From: Campylobacter sp. RM10537
Lineage (GTDB): Bacteria > Campylobacterota > Campylobacteria > Campylobacterales > Campylobacteraceae
Reading direction: 5' to 3'
DNA: 64,000 nt
Assembly (NCBI RefSeq): GCF_022369435.1
Contig: NZ_CP059597.1
Location: forward strand, 620,001 to 684,000
The notes beneath the pieces are model-generated. The model made no database searches. It was not told the DNA's origin and saw only the letters and a program-made list of their open reading frames with translations. Positions 1 through 8,934 of this stretch are shown here, piece by piece. Made by a program: the position numbers and the translations under genes. Each line of letters opens with the position of its first letter. Positions within the stretch are counted from its first letter, which is position 1.

Positions 1-1403
1 TCAAAATTTAAAGCTTGAGAAATTTTTTTACAAGAATTTGGCAAAGCAGGGCTTAACAAAATACTAGTTTTAGCTAAAATATTTGCACAAAGCCCAATAA
101 GCGCGTTTGCTTCATCGAGTTTATTTTCTTTGATTAAATTCCAAGGTTCGTATTTGCTAATAGCTAAATTTGCTACACTTAAGGCCTTAAAAATCTCTTC
201 TAAATAGCGATTGCATTGTAAATTTTCTAAATAATCTATAGCAAGTTTTAGATATTGCATTGCTTCATCGAGTTCATTTTTATAAAAATCTAAAATCTTA
301 TTTTGAGTAATTATCCCATTGTTATATTTTTGACTCATTCCTATAATACGATTGAGTAAATTGCCAAATTCATTACTTAATTCTGCATTGATACGATTGA
401 TAAGCATACTTTCGCTAAAATCACCATCGTTTCCAAAAGGAACCTCTCTAAGCAAGAAATATCTAAAAGCTTCTATGCCATAAGTATCTACAATTTCTTT
501 AGGCTTAATAACATTGCCTTTAGATTTACTCATTTTTTCGCCTTCTTTAGTCCACCAGCCGTGAGCGCCTATAAATTTAGGCAAGGGTAGCTCTACGCTC
601 ATCAAAAAAGCTGGCCAATAAATTGCATGAAAACGCAAGATATCTTTACCAACTAGATGAATATGCGCAGGCCAAAATTTTTCATTTTGAGCTTTTAAAG
701 AACTAATATAAATAAAAAGCGCATCAAGCCAAACATAAATTATATGCTTTTCATCATTAATTTCTTTTGGAAGTTTAATACCCCAATCAAAACTTGTTCG
801 CGTAATAGAAAGATCTTTGAGTCCATTTTGTATAAAATTTATAAGTTCGTTTTTTTTATTTTTAGGAAGAATAGGATCTTTTTCTTCATACCATTTTAGA
901 ATTTGATCTTGATATTTTGAAAGCTTGAAAAAATAACTTTCTTCTTTTAAAAGTGTAGTATTTTTTCCACAATCTGGACAGCAAGTTTCATTGATTAATT
1001 GACTTTTAGTAAAAAAACTTTCACAGGAAATGCAGTAATGTCCTTCGTATTGATCTTTATATATATCACCTTTTTGCCACATTTTTAAAAACATAGCTTG
1101 TACAAATTCAATATGTGTTTGATCTGTAGTTCTAGCATAAATATCATAATTAATTTCTAATTCATTCCATAGCTTTTTAAATTCAGCACTGATTTTATCT
1201 GTATATTCTTTAGGTGTCGAATTTCTTTCTTTTGCTGCTTGCTCTATTTTTTGTCCGTGTTCATCAGTCCCTGTTAAAAATTTTGTTTCATGACCTTGCA
1301 GGCGATAAAATCTAGCCATAGTATCGGCAATAATAGTGGTATAAGCGTGTCCTAAATGAGGCACATCATTCACATAATAAATTGGAGTTGTAATATAACG
1401 CAT
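1..1403 (-). CDS. metG: Methionyl-tRNA synthetase (3' end beyond window)
   Basis: Charges tRNA-Met with methionine in the cytoplasm. The N-terminus begins MRYITTPIYYVNDVPHLGHA, which holds the class I HIGH-type motif (HLGH). A zinc-knuckle-like region follows (CISC, then CCPDCGK), and the signature KMSKS lies further on in a GEKMSKSKGNV context. The start ATG is the complement of 1401-1403. About 467 codons are visible and the anticodon-binding C-terminus lies beyond the left edge. It is the last gene of a leftward run that begins with mobB and fbp. The assignment is secure from the motifs alone. Confidence 0.95.
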   Translation of the reverse strand, partial: MRYITTPIYYVNDVPHLGHAYTTIIADTMARFYRLQGHETKFLTGTDEHGQKIEQAAKERNSTPKEYTDKISAEFKKLWNELEINYDIYARTTDQTHIEFVQAMFLKMWQKGDIYKDQYEGHYCISCESFFTKSQLINETCCPDCGKNTTLLKEESYFFKLSKYQDQILKWYEEKDPILPKNKKNELINFIQNGLKDLSITRTSFDWGIKLPKEINDEKHIIYVWLDALFIYISSLKAQNEKFWPAHIHLVGKDILRFHAIYWPAFLMSVELPLPKFIGAHGWWTKEGEKMSKSKGNVIKPKEIVDTYGIEAFRYFLLREVPFGNDGDFSESMLINRINAELSNEFGNLLNRIIGMSQKYNNGIITQNKILDFYKNELDEAMQYLKLAIDYLENLQCNRYLEEIFKALSVANLAISKYEPWNLIKENKLDEANALIGLCANILAKTSILLSPALPNSCKKISQALNF

Positions 1404-1423
1404 GTTTAATTTCCTTAAAAAAT

Positions 1424-1621
1424 TTAAAAATCAAATCCGCCTTCAGTCTTACCCTTAGACATGCTATTATAAACAGCATCAACATAGTCTTTGCGTGTTT
1501 GGCAAGTAAAAATTTCTTCGCAATTATAGCAAGAATTTAAGTTTTTTGAATTTTGACAGGATAATAAAATTTCTTTTTTATTATCCATTTCTTGTTCAAA
1601 TTTGTCTCTAGTTTCAGCCAT
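1424..1621 (-). CDS. Small four-cysteine protein, function unknown
   Basis: A 65-residue protein beginning [13 protein letters not shown] longer reading with an upstream start is possible, but that extension lies inside fbp in another frame and looks like noise. I prefer the ATG at 1621, which overlaps the fbp stop by 8 bases and so fits translational coupling. Four cysteines (residues 22, 31, 34 and 40), two of them in a CYNC pair, could bind a metal or an Fe-S centre. I recall a conserved unknown at the same place next to fbp in C. jejuni. No function can be assigned from sequence. Confidence 0.75.
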   Translation of the reverse strand: MAETRDKFEQEMDNKKEILLSCQNSKNLNSCYNCEEIFTCQTRKDYVDAVYNSMSKGKTEGGFDF

Positions 1622-2456
1622 TATAAATTTCCAGAAGTTTTTCAATTTCGTATTTGGAGCCAAAAAAACAAGGAGTTGTTGCATGTATAGCTTCAAATTC
1701 GAGATCAAGTAAAGATTGATTACTTCCATTTGTAGTTTTTCCACCCGCCTTTTCCACGATAAACGCCAAAGGGAAAACTTCAAAAAAAGCTCTTAATTTT
1801 CCTTTAGGAGAATCTTTTGTCGCTGGATAACTAAAAATTCCACCTCCTTTGAGTAGAATTTGGTTGATATCACTTACCATAGCTCCAGAGTATCTTAAAC
1901 GATAGTTTTCATCAAATAAGAATTTGATAAATCGAGTGTGTTTTTCGTCCCAAAATTTCTGTGTTCCGCCTGTAGCGTTAATTTTCCCTTTTTCTTCCAT
2001 TTTTAATTCTTTAATAAAAATAAATTCATTATTTTTATTGAGACGATATAATTTAGGAGTATCTTCACAAATAACCATTTCTAATCTAGCTCCATACATG
2101 CTATAAACCGCTGCTTTTAAATTTTTAGCACTAGCTTTTTCTTCATAAATACCAAAAATAGACCCTATGGCAAAATTAACATCCATAAGGCTAGAACCAT
2201 CAAGCGGATCATAAGCTACAATATATTTTGCATTATCATTAATTTTTAAAATTTCATTTTTTTCTTCACTGATAATGGCTTTAAGGGTAGGGCATTGACT
2301 TAAGGTTTTTGTAATAATCTCATCACTTAATATATCAAATTTAAGTTGAGTATCGCCTGTAGAATTGTGGTTTTGGCTATAACTTGTATCTGGAAATTTC
2401 AAAGAATCTGAAATTTCTAAAATAGCTTTTTGAATATAAGAAATTAATTCTTCCAT
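1614..2456 (-). CDS. fbp: Fructose-1,6-bisphosphatase, class I
   Basis: Hydrolyses fructose-1,6-bisphosphate to fructose-6-phosphate, the key gluconeogenic step. This matters in Campylobacter, which generally lacks phosphofructokinase and grows on amino and organic acids. The 280-residue protein carries the metal-binding DPLDGSS motif at residues 83-89 and the ISEEK segment near residue 63, both typical of the class I/inositol-phosphatase fold. It is slightly shorter than E. coli Fbp. It lies 12 bases from mobB and overlaps the following small gene, so it is probably cotranscribed with both. Confidence 0.93.
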   Translation of the reverse strand: MEELISYIQKAILEISDSLKFPDTSYSQNHNSTGDTQLKFDILSDEIITKTLSQCPTLKAIISEEKNEILKINDNAKYIVAYDPLDGSSLMDVNFAIGSIFGIYEEKASAKNLKAAVYSMYGARLEMVICEDTPKLYRLNKNNEFIFIKELKMEEKGKINATGGTQKFWDEKHTRFIKFLFDENYRLRYSGAMVSDINQILLKGGGIFSYPATKDSPKGKLRAFFEVFPLAFIVEKAGGKTTNGSNQSLLDLEFEAIHATTPCFFGSKYEIEKLLEIYNG

Positions 2457-2468
2457 TAACTCTCCTTT

Positions 2469-2948
2469 TTAGATTTTTTTTGCATTGTTTAATATATATC
2501 TACAAATTTCTTTAATATTGTTTAAATCAAGCCAAATTAAATTCGCATGAGAAATTTTATTATAACTTGCAATAGCTTTAGAAAATGGAAAATAACTCTC
2601 ATCAATTTCTTGGCAAAAAACACTAATACGCGGTAGATCTAAATTTTTTAAACCTTCAACTAAACATATATCAAAGTCTTGTGATAATTGTAAGGCTTTT
2701 AAAATATCTCTTTGTTGATGGGAAAAAAAAGTCGTCCTTGTAGGACTTAAAACCATTACCTCTGCACCGGTTTGAAAAAATTTAAAACTATCTTTTCCAT
2801 TAAAATCAAACTGAGCTTTATCTGCGGGATCATGCTTAATGATAAGAACTTTCAATCCTTGATTTATAAATTCATTCGAAATTTTTGTAATAAGAGTTGT
2901 TTTTCCAGAATTTGATGGGCCACTAAAGGCCATAATTAATTTTTCCAT
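2469..2948 (-). CDS. mobB: Molybdopterin-guanine dinucleotide biosynthesis protein MobB
   Basis: GTP-binding accessory protein for conversion of molybdopterin to its guanine dinucleotide form, the cofactor required by enzymes such as NapA, encoded elsewhere in this window. The 159-residue protein has an N-terminal P-loop GPSNSGKT at residues 10-17, followed by IIKHDPADK and the LVEGLKNL segment expected of this family. It is the first gene of the leftward mobB-fbp run and is divergent from the lipoprotein gene at 3052. MobB is usually dispensable, so its role is supportive. Confidence 0.88.
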   Translation of the reverse strand: MEKLIMAFSGPSNSGKTTLITKISNEFINQGLKVLIIKHDPADKAQFDFNGKDSFKFFQTGAEVMVLSPTRTTFFSHQQRDILKALQLSQDFDICLVEGLKNLDLPRISVFCQEIDESYFPFSKAIASYNKISHANLIWLDLNNIKEICRYILNNAKKI

Positions 2949-3051
2949 AATTTTTTGTTTTCCTAAAAATTAAAACTAAATTATAATATTTTAAACCAAA
3001 AAATAGAGTTAAAAGGCTAGAATTATAAAAAATATTTTTTTAGGTTAGCGT

Positions 3052-3537
3052 ATGAGAATTTCTTTTTTATTATCTGGTATTTTATTTTTTAGTGCATGTT
3101 CTATAAAAGATCCTATTATTGTAGATACAAATTTAAAAACCCAAACTCTTATGTTTTCGCAAAAATATAAAATATCGCAAAATAATCTTAATGCTATTGT
3201 TACAATGTCTTATTTAAATCCTGTTTTGGATTATTCTAGTGATAATGATATTTTTGCTTTTACGCTTACCCCTGATTCTTTTAACATAGATAGTTTAGAG
3301 ATTTTTTTAAATAATAAAAAAGCCGATATTAAAGAACTAGATCCATCTTTTTTGAAATATTTATTACAAAATAATTACACAAAATATTTAGAGGTAACCC
3401 TTCCCAGTGAAAAAGCAGAAAATTTTGTTAAGGCTAAGATTTGTTTAAATCATTTGCCTTGTTTTGAATTAAATTTTCAAAAATATCCGAAATCTTTATA
3501 CTATCGTTCAGAAGATGTCGATACACAATATAATTAG
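3052..3537 (+). CDS. Predicted lipoprotein of unknown function
   Basis: A 161-residue protein with a short hydrophobic signal and a lipobox (LFFSAC; lipid-attachment Cys near residue 16), so probably anchored to a membrane facing the periplasm. No domain is recognised. It is divergent from mobB and convergent with slt. Its last 104 bases (3434-3537) overlap the 3' end of slt on the opposite strand, yet both frames look genuine because slt needs its C-terminus. I recall a lipoprotein gene at this position in C. jejuni. The ribosome site before the start is weak (TAGGTTAGCG). Confidence 0.72.
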   Translation: MRISFLLSGILFFSACSIKDPIIVDTNLKTQTLMFSQKYKISQNNLNAIVTMSYLNPVLDYSSDNDIFAFTLTPDSFNIDSLEIFLNNKKADIKELDPSFLKYLLQNNYTKYLEVTLPSEKAENFVKAKICLNHLPCFELNFQKYPKSLYYRSEDVDTQYN

Positions 3538-5062
3538 CCAATACTTTTTTTCCATAAATTCGGCTTTCTTGATAAGGAACTAATTCCATAGATAAAAAAG
3601 GTTCATATTTTCCATTTTTAAACATATCATCTTTAGCTAACAATCTTGTTACAAATCCTATACCACCGTTATAAGCATAAGCTATAAATAAAGGGGATTT
3701 TAATCTTTTTTCTAAATAATCTAAATGATGGTTTCCAAAATAAAAAGCTATTTCAGGTTTAAACATAAAATCTTGATCAAAATTTGGAATTTTTAATTCT
3801 TTTTCTCCGATATGATTAGCTAAAAAAGGCATAAATTGCATTAAACCTAATGCATAAGAGACCGAAATAGCTGTAGGAATAAATCTACTTTCTTGTCTAG
3901 TGATAGCTAAAATTAAAGCTTGTCTAGGAATATCATAATCTTTAATGTACTGATAATAAGGTGTGATAAAATAATGCTTTTTAAATTTAGATTTTCTCTC
4001 TAAAATATAAGCATAGATAGGTAAAGTTTCTTCAGTATCGAATTTTTTAGCTAATACATCTAATTGTGTTGCGTTAGCTTCAAGTATTGTTTTATTAAGC
4101 TTTTGCCATGCAAACGGATCTTGCATATTAAAATCATTTTTTTTCTTATTAACATTAATTGTTTCGATTTTAGGAAAAGCGGTGTGGGTTAATTCTTTAG
4201 CATAAAGGCTATAGATATTTAAAGAATTGCTTTGAGCAAGCATTTGTAAATCTTTTTCATCCTTTTTGATTAACCACATCCAAAAAATAGCATTATCTCT
4301 ACCGCTTCTACTTTTAAAAGTTTGTGCAGCCTGTTTAAAAAATTCATAAGCTATATGATCTTTATTGTAAGTTAAGGCATTAATACCTAAATAAAATGCT
4401 GTATATTCTTTGGTATTTTTTGGATTTGTTTGCAAAAGAGAATATCTAAATTTTGGATATTGCTTTTGAATAATAATGGTTTGAGCAAAATTATCAAAAT
4501 CATTGTAATTAGAGATTTTATTTACAAAACTTGCATTTATGTCAAAATCTCCATCATCGGTTTTTAAGTATTTATAAAGCTTATAAAAACCATTTACATC
4601 GTCTTTTTCTTCCATATATCTCATAGGCTTGTTAGAATTAAAAGCAAGAAGTAAATTTGAAAAATCAGGTCTTTTAGAATCAAATTTTTTTGCCAATATA
4701 TCTCGATCTTTATTGCTTAAACTCTCAATAAAAGAAATAGAATTTAAACGCACGCTTTGACAACTTAAATTCGCATCTAAAATAGTATTGTTTGTATAAG
4801 TATAACATTGTATATATTTTGGATTAATATAGGGTTTAATAGGAATAATTTTCTCAAATTCTGTTTTTATTTTGCCAGTATAACGAAAAATATGAGATTT
4901 TAAATTTTCAATTTCTTCTTTACCCAAAGTCTTTTTTTCTAAAAGTCTATAAATATAATAATCTTTAGCTAAAGAATTATCTTGTTTTTTTAAAGTTTTT
5001 AAATCGTATTCTAACGCATTAAGATATATAAAACTTAAAAACAATAAGCATATTTTTTTCAC
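3434..5062 (-). CDS. slt: Soluble lytic murein transglycosylase
   Basis: Cleaves peptidoglycan glycan strands in the periplasm for wall turnover. The 542-residue protein has a signal peptide (MKKICLLFLSFIYLNA), a long helical N-terminal region and a C-terminal lysozyme-like catalytic domain. The catalytic glutamate lies in TRQESRF, followed by ALGLMQFMP and the AYNGG motif, the order expected of the Slt family. The start overlaps the stop of the upstream YggT-like gene by 4 bases, indicating cotranscription. The 3' end overlaps the convergent lipoprotein gene by 104 bases. Confidence 0.92.
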   Translation of the reverse strand: MKKICLLFLSFIYLNALEYDLKTLKKQDNSLAKDYYIYRLLEKKTLGKEEIENLKSHIFRYTGKIKTEFEKIIPIKPYINPKYIQCYTYTNNTILDANLSCQSVRLNSISFIESLSNKDRDILAKKFDSKRPDFSNLLLAFNSNKPMRYMEEKDDVNGFYKLYKYLKTDDGDFDINASFVNKISNYNDFDNFAQTIIIQKQYPKFRYSLLQTNPKNTKEYTAFYLGINALTYNKDHIAYEFFKQAAQTFKSRSGRDNAIFWMWLIKKDEKDLQMLAQSNSLNIYSLYAKELTHTAFPKIETINVNKKKNDFNMQDPFAWQKLNKTILEANATQLDVLAKKFDTEETLPIYAYILERKSKFKKHYFITPYYQYIKDYDIPRQALILAITRQESRFIPTAISVSYALGLMQFMPFLANHIGEKELKIPNFDQDFMFKPEIAFYFGNHHLDYLEKRLKSPLFIAYAYNGGIGFVTRLLAKDDMFKNGKYEPFLSMELVPYQESRIYGKKVLANYIVYRHLLNDSIKISDIFENLIQNKANDLNKS

Positions 5063-5340
5063 AAAAGACTCCTTAAGATACCATCAAGAAAAAAGCTGAA
5101 AAATTGTAAAGCCAAAAGTATAATTAAGGGTGCTAAGTCAATATTTCCTATACGTGTTGGAATTTTTCTTACTAAAGCATAAGCAGGATAGCTAAGCTTA
5201 TATAAAATTTGAACAATAGGATTATATGGATCTGGATTAACCCAGCTTAAAAGTGCAGTAATAATAATAATCCAAGTATAAATATTAATAACAATGTGTA
5301 AAATTTGAAAGATAGCATAAATAAAAGAATCCATAATCAT
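5059..5340 (-). CDS. YggT family membrane protein
   Basis: A 93-residue membrane protein with two hydrophobic segments around a SWVNPDPYNPIVQILYKLS region, typical of the YggT family. Biochemical function is unknown; homologues have been linked to osmotic or shape phenotypes in other bacteria. A good ribosome site (GAGGA, 8 bases upstream) supports the ATG at 5340 over the in-frame ATG two codons later. It sits between gltX and slt with a 4-base overlap into slt, in one leftward operon. Confidence 0.82.
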   Translation of the reverse strand: MIMDSFIYAIFQILHIVINIYTWIIIITALLSWVNPDPYNPIVQILYKLSYPAYALVRKIPTRIGNIDLAPLIILLALQFFSFFLDGILRSLL

Positions 5341-5343
5341 AAT

Positions 5344-6639
5344 TTATATCCTCGCTAATTCATGTATAAAATTTTTTATATGCGGATAAAGATCGCTAAG
5401 TTCTGGCCCATGTATATTTCCTGTTAGAATAATCCTTAAAGGCATAAAGAAATTTTTACCTTTTAAGCCGCTTTTTTGTAAAAGATAACCTTTGAAATCA
5501 TCATACTTTTCAAAAAGTTCTATGCCATTTAGAATTTCTTTTAAAATTTTACATTCTTTCTCAAATTCAAGATAATCTTTAGGACTAAAAATAGCATGAA
5601 TTTTTTCTTTTAATTCTTTAATTGTACTTGCTTCTTGAGTATAAAATTTTGCTAAATCAGCTAAATCTCTTGTAGAATTTAAAATTTCATTAAGCTTGGA
5701 ATTTTCTAGCAATTTTATATGCTCCCGATTAATCTGTAAAAGTTTCTTTAGATCAAATTTAGCAGGAGATTTTGAGATTTTATTGATATCAAACCAAGAA
5801 ATAGCTTCATTTATAGTAAAAATTTCACAAGGAGTTTTATTCCCTAAGATAAGAAGATAATTAGCAATTGCACTTGGCAATATTCCTTGTTCTAGCAACC
5901 ATTTTACAGAAGAATGTGCCTCTCTTTTGCTCATTTTAACACCTTGTTCATTAAGAATGATAGGCAAATGCGCATAGCTTATTTTTTGATCATAGCCTAA
6001 GCTTTGGCGAATATGTTCTTGTTTAGGTGTATTTGAAACATGATCTTCCCCACGTATAATGCAAGTAATATTTTCAAGCATATCATCGACAGCACAAGCA
6101 AAATTGTAAGTAGGGGTTTTGTCAGTTCTCATAATAACAAAAGAATCAATATTGTCAGGCTCAAAACTAAGCTTACCTTTGATGAGATCTAAAAATTCTA
6201 TCGTTTTATTGGGTTTTTTAAGGCGAATAACAAAAGGTTTTTCACATTCTAAAATATCAATATCTGCTAATTTTTCACAAGTTCCATCGTATCGATAAGG
6301 TTTTCCTTGTTGTTTTGCTAATTCTTTTTTTTCTTCTAATTCTTTTTCTGTGCAAAAGCAAGCAAAAGCTTTTTTTTCGCTGACGAGCTTTAAAGCCATT
6401 TGGCGATGAAATTTCAAATTCTCACTTTGTATGTAATATTCTTGCCAAGAAATTCCAAAAAGGCTTAGGATTTGTTTTATTTCTTCCTCTTTGCCTTCTA
6501 TATTTCTTGCTTTATCAGTATCTTCTATACGTAAGACAAAATAAGTATTTTTTTGTTTAGCGCAGATGTAATTAAATAAAGCTACGCGTAAATTTCCTAT
6601 GTGCATATCTCCTGTTGGAGATGGGGCAAAACGATACAT
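5344..6639 (-). CDS. gltX: Glutamate-tRNA ligase, possibly the tRNA-Gln-charging paralogue
   Basis: Class I aminoacyl-tRNA synthetase that loads glutamate. HIGH-type motif HIGN at residues 13-16, KMSKR at 235-239, and the conserved [10 protein letters not shown] segment; 431 residues. The opening [18 protein letters not shown] closely resembles the second GluRS of H. pylori as I remember it, an enzyme that mischarges tRNA-Gln for later amidation by GatCAB. Campylobacter carries two gltX genes, and I infer that this is the tRNA-Gln-specific one. That specificity is inference. It is first in the gltX-yggT-slt run and is divergent from the phosphoesterase gene. Confidence 0.92.
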   Translation of the reverse strand: MYRFAPSPTGDMHIGNLRVALFNYICAKQKNTYFVLRIEDTDKARNIEGKEEEIKQILSLFGISWQEYYIQSENLKFHRQMALKLVSEKKAFACFCTEKELEEKKELAKQQGKPYRYDGTCEKLADIDILECEKPFVIRLKKPNKTIEFLDLIKGKLSFEPDNIDSFVIMRTDKTPTYNFACAVDDMLENITCIIRGEDHVSNTPKQEHIRQSLGYDQKISYAHLPIILNEQGVKMSKREAHSSVKWLLEQGILPSAIANYLLILGNKTPCEIFTINEAISWFDINKISKSPAKFDLKKLLQINREHIKLLENSKLNEILNSTRDLADLAKFYTQEASTIKELKEKIHAIFSPKDYLEFEKECKILKEILNGIELFEKYDDFKGYLLQKSGLKGKNFFMPLRIILTGNIHGPELSDLYPHIKNFIHELARI

Positions 6640-6718
6640 TGTAAAACCTTGTATTTTGGATTCTCAAAAAACAAAATTATAACAAATAATTTTATACAGA
6701 TATTTAATATTTACTTGA

Positions 6719-6724
6719 TATAAT
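6719..6724 (+). promoter_or_regulatory. -10 element, possibly of a leaderless transcript
   Basis: A perfect TATAAT (within GATATAAT) ends 7 bases before the ATG at 6732, in T-rich upstream DNA typical of Campylobacter sigma-70 promoters, which often lack a clear -35. Transcription would start within one or two bases of the start codon, and no Shine-Dalgarno sequence is present. Inference from position only. Confidence 0.5.
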
Positions 6725-6731
6725 TACTTTT

Positions 6732-7856
6732 ATGATGTATTTATTTTTATCTTTTATTATTTTAGTTATATTTGGCTTAGTTAATCTATATATTTACAAG
6801 CGTTTGATTAATAAATTCTTACTTTTTAAGTATTTTAAAAAATTTTTCGCATTAATCTTTTTTGTGCTTTTTTTAGCTCAAATTGTTTTTTTAATCCTAA
6901 GAAGAGATGATTATCTAAGTGAGTTATGGTATGAAATTTTATCGATGAGTTATGCTCCAAGCTATTGTCTTTTTTTTATTACTTTGATACTTGATTTTTT
7001 TAGACTTTTTTTAATTCTTTCGGGAAAAGCTTATAAAAAGATTAATATCTTTATTCGTTTAATTTTTGAAATTATTATTATTTTAATTTCTGTATTTTTA
7101 ATTTATATAAGCATTCATAATGCTCTAAAAATTCCTGAAATCAATACATTAAATTTGAAAATTAATGGCTTAAAAAAAGATCTAAAAATTGCTATTTTAA
7201 CCGATATGCATTTGGGTAAAAATTTACATGAAAAATTTTTAGAACAAGTGATTAATAAAGTTAATTTTCAAAAACCGGATATGGTTTTTATTATCGGTGA
7301 TTTAATTGATGCAAGTCCTAGGGATTTGAAGCCTTATATTTCAAAATTAAATGATTTTAAATCAACCTATGGGACTTTTTATACCGTAGGAAATCATGAA
7401 TATTATCATGGAATTAATCAAGTCCTAGATTTGCTTAAAACTCATACAAAAATGAAAATTTTACTCAATCAAAATAAAGATCTAGGTTTTATTAATATTG
7501 CTGGAATGACTGATTTGGCTGGAATTGACAAAGGTTTATATGCTCCTAATTTAGGAAGGATAAAAGTAGATTTAAATACATCAAAGCCAAGTATTTTATT
7601 AACTCATCAGCCAAAAACAGCTTTGCTTTATGATTTAAGTGATTTTGATTTGATTTTAAGCGGACATACTCACGGAGGACAAATTTTTCCGTTTATGTTT
7701 TTGGTTAAACTTCAACAAGGTTTTGTTTATGGGCTTTATAGTTTAAGTGAAAAAACAAAATTATATGTTAGCAGTGGAGCAGGTTTTTGGGGTCCAAGCC
7801 TTAGAGTTTTTGCTCCAAGTGAAATTGTTATTTTAAATCTTAAAGGAGATTTGTAA
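6732..7856 (+). CDS. Membrane-anchored metallophosphoesterase
   Basis: A 374-residue protein. The first ~135 residues contain about four hydrophobic segments, and the rest is a calcineurin-like phosphoesterase domain. Metal-binding motifs appear in order: DMHLG (here TDMHLGKN), GDLIDA, GNHEYYHG and GHTHGGQ. Related YaeI/LpxH-like enzymes act on phospholipid or nucleotide phosphodiesters; the substrate here is unknown. The stop overlaps the psd start by one base (TAATG), so it is cotranscribed with a phospholipid enzyme, which fits a lipid-related role. Two ATG codons (6732 and 6735) are possible starts, neither with a ribosome site. Confidence 0.85.
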   Translation: MMYLFLSFIILVIFGLVNLYIYKRLINKFLLFKYFKKFFALIFFVLFLAQIVFLILRRDDYLSELWYEILSMSYAPSYCLFFITLILDFFRLFLILSGKAYKKINIFIRLIFEIIIILISVFLIYISIHNALKIPEINTLNLKINGLKKDLKIAILTDMHLGKNLHEKFLEQVINKVNFQKPDMVFIIGDLIDASPRDLKPYISKLNDFKSTYGTFYTVGNHEYYHGINQVLDLLKTHTKMKILLNQNKDLGFINIAGMTDLAGIDKGLYAPNLGRIKVDLNTSKPSILLTHQPKTALLYDLSDFDLILSGHTHGGQIFPFMFLVKLQQGFVYGLYSLSEKTKLYVSSGAGFWGPSLRVFAPSEIVILNLKGDL

Positions 7857-8656
7857 TGAATTTTTCAAGAGAAAGTTCTAAACTTTTTGGTCTTATAGCT
7901 AAATTTAAATTTCCAAAATTAATTCAAAAAAAAATCAACCAACTTTATGTAAGTTATTTTAAAATTGATATGAGCGAATTTGATCATGTTTGCGAATATA
8001 AAAGTTTAAATGAACTCTTTACAAGAACTATAAAAATTCCTCGCACCATAGAAAAAGGTTTTATCAGTCCTAGTGATGGAAAAATTTTACAATGCGGGAG
8101 TACTTTTTTAGCTGATGAAGAGCATTTTGCCTTTTCAATTAAAGGGCATACTTATAGTGTCGTGGAGCTTTTAAAAGATAATTTCAAATCTCATGAGTTG
8201 AAAAAAGGATTAGATTATATCAATATTTATCTTTCGCCAAGAGATTATCATCGTTATCATAGTCCTTGTGATATGCAAATTTTAAGCGCAACCTACACAA
8301 GAGGACTACTTTATAGTGTCAATGAAAAACATTTAAAATCCATTGGCAATCTCTACACAAAAAATGAAAGAGTAAGTTTAAAATGTCAAAATGAAAAAGG
8401 TATTTTTTGGCTTGTTTTTATAGGTGCGCAAAATGTTGGAAAAATGCGTTTTAATTTTGATGACAGCATTAGAACAAATGCTAAATTGTCTTATAGTTTT
8501 ACCAAAGAATATGAGAATTTAAAATTAAAAAAAGCAGAAGAACTTGGATACTTTGAACTAGGTTCTACTATAGTATTGATTGCTCAAAAAGGTATATGGA
8601 ATAAAAAATTAGAAATAGGGCAGAAAATTAAATTCGGAGAGAGTATTTCTGATTAA
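7856..8656 (+). CDS. psd: Phosphatidylserine decarboxylase proenzyme
   Basis: Makes phosphatidylethanolamine from phosphatidylserine at the inner membrane. The 266-residue proenzyme carries the self-cleavage motif LGST at residues 235-238; cutting before Ser237 would create the pyruvoyl cofactor. The catalytic Asp lies in SPSDGK (residue 73) and the histidines in YHRYHS (residues 132 and 135). It is translationally coupled to the upstream phosphoesterase by a TAATG overlap. The 3' end overlaps the convergent FlhB-tail gene by 4 bases. Confidence 0.94.
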   Translation: MNFSRESSKLFGLIAKFKFPKLIQKKINQLYVSYFKIDMSEFDHVCEYKSLNELFTRTIKIPRTIEKGFISPSDGKILQCGSTFLADEEHFAFSIKGHTYSVVELLKDNFKSHELKKGLDYINIYLSPRDYHRYHSPCDMQILSATYTRGLLYSVNEKHLKSIGNLYTKNERVSLKCQNEKGIFWLVFIGAQNVGKMRFNFDDSIRTNAKLSYSFTKEYENLKLKKAEELGYFELGSTIVLIAQKGIWNKKLEIGQKIKFGESISD

Positions 8657-8934
8657 TTTTTATGAGTTTTATTTGCCATTTGATAAATAAAAGCAAAAAC
8701 TTCAGCTACTGCTTTATACATGTTAGGTGGGATTTCATCTCCAAGATCAAGTTTGCTTAAAATTTCAATCAGATCCTCATCTTCTTTTATAGGCACTCCA
8801 TGTTCTTTGGCTAAAGAGATAATTTTAGCAGCACTTTCTCCTTTGCCACTTGCAAGAACTTTTGGTGCAGAATGCTTTTCTTTTTGGTAGCCTAGAGCGA
8901 CAGCTTTTTTAATGGATTTTTTAATTTTGCTCAT
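8653..8934 (-). CDS. FlhB C-terminal-domain homologue (FlhX type)
   Basis: A 93-residue protein matching only the cytoplasmic tail of the flagellar export switch protein FlhB: YQKEKHSAPKVLASGKGESA, then AKEHGVPIKEDEDL. The NPTH autocleavage motif of true FlhB is absent and there are no membrane segments. It follows the FliK-like gene with a 4-base overlap. Since FliK and the FlhB tail interact to switch export substrate, the pairing suggests a flagellar export role, by inference. Family members in other bacteria can partly replace the FlhB tail. Confidence 0.85.
   Translation of the reverse strand: MSKIKKSIKKAVALGYQKEKHSAPKVLASGKGESAAKIISLAKEHGVPIKEDEDLIEILSKLDLGDEIPPNMYKAVAEVFAFIYQMANKTHKN

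Noticed and set aside
1622..1783. Longer N-terminus for the small Cys protein
   Set aside because: It would lie entirely inside fbp in another frame; the ATG at 1621 overlapping the fbp stop is a better start.
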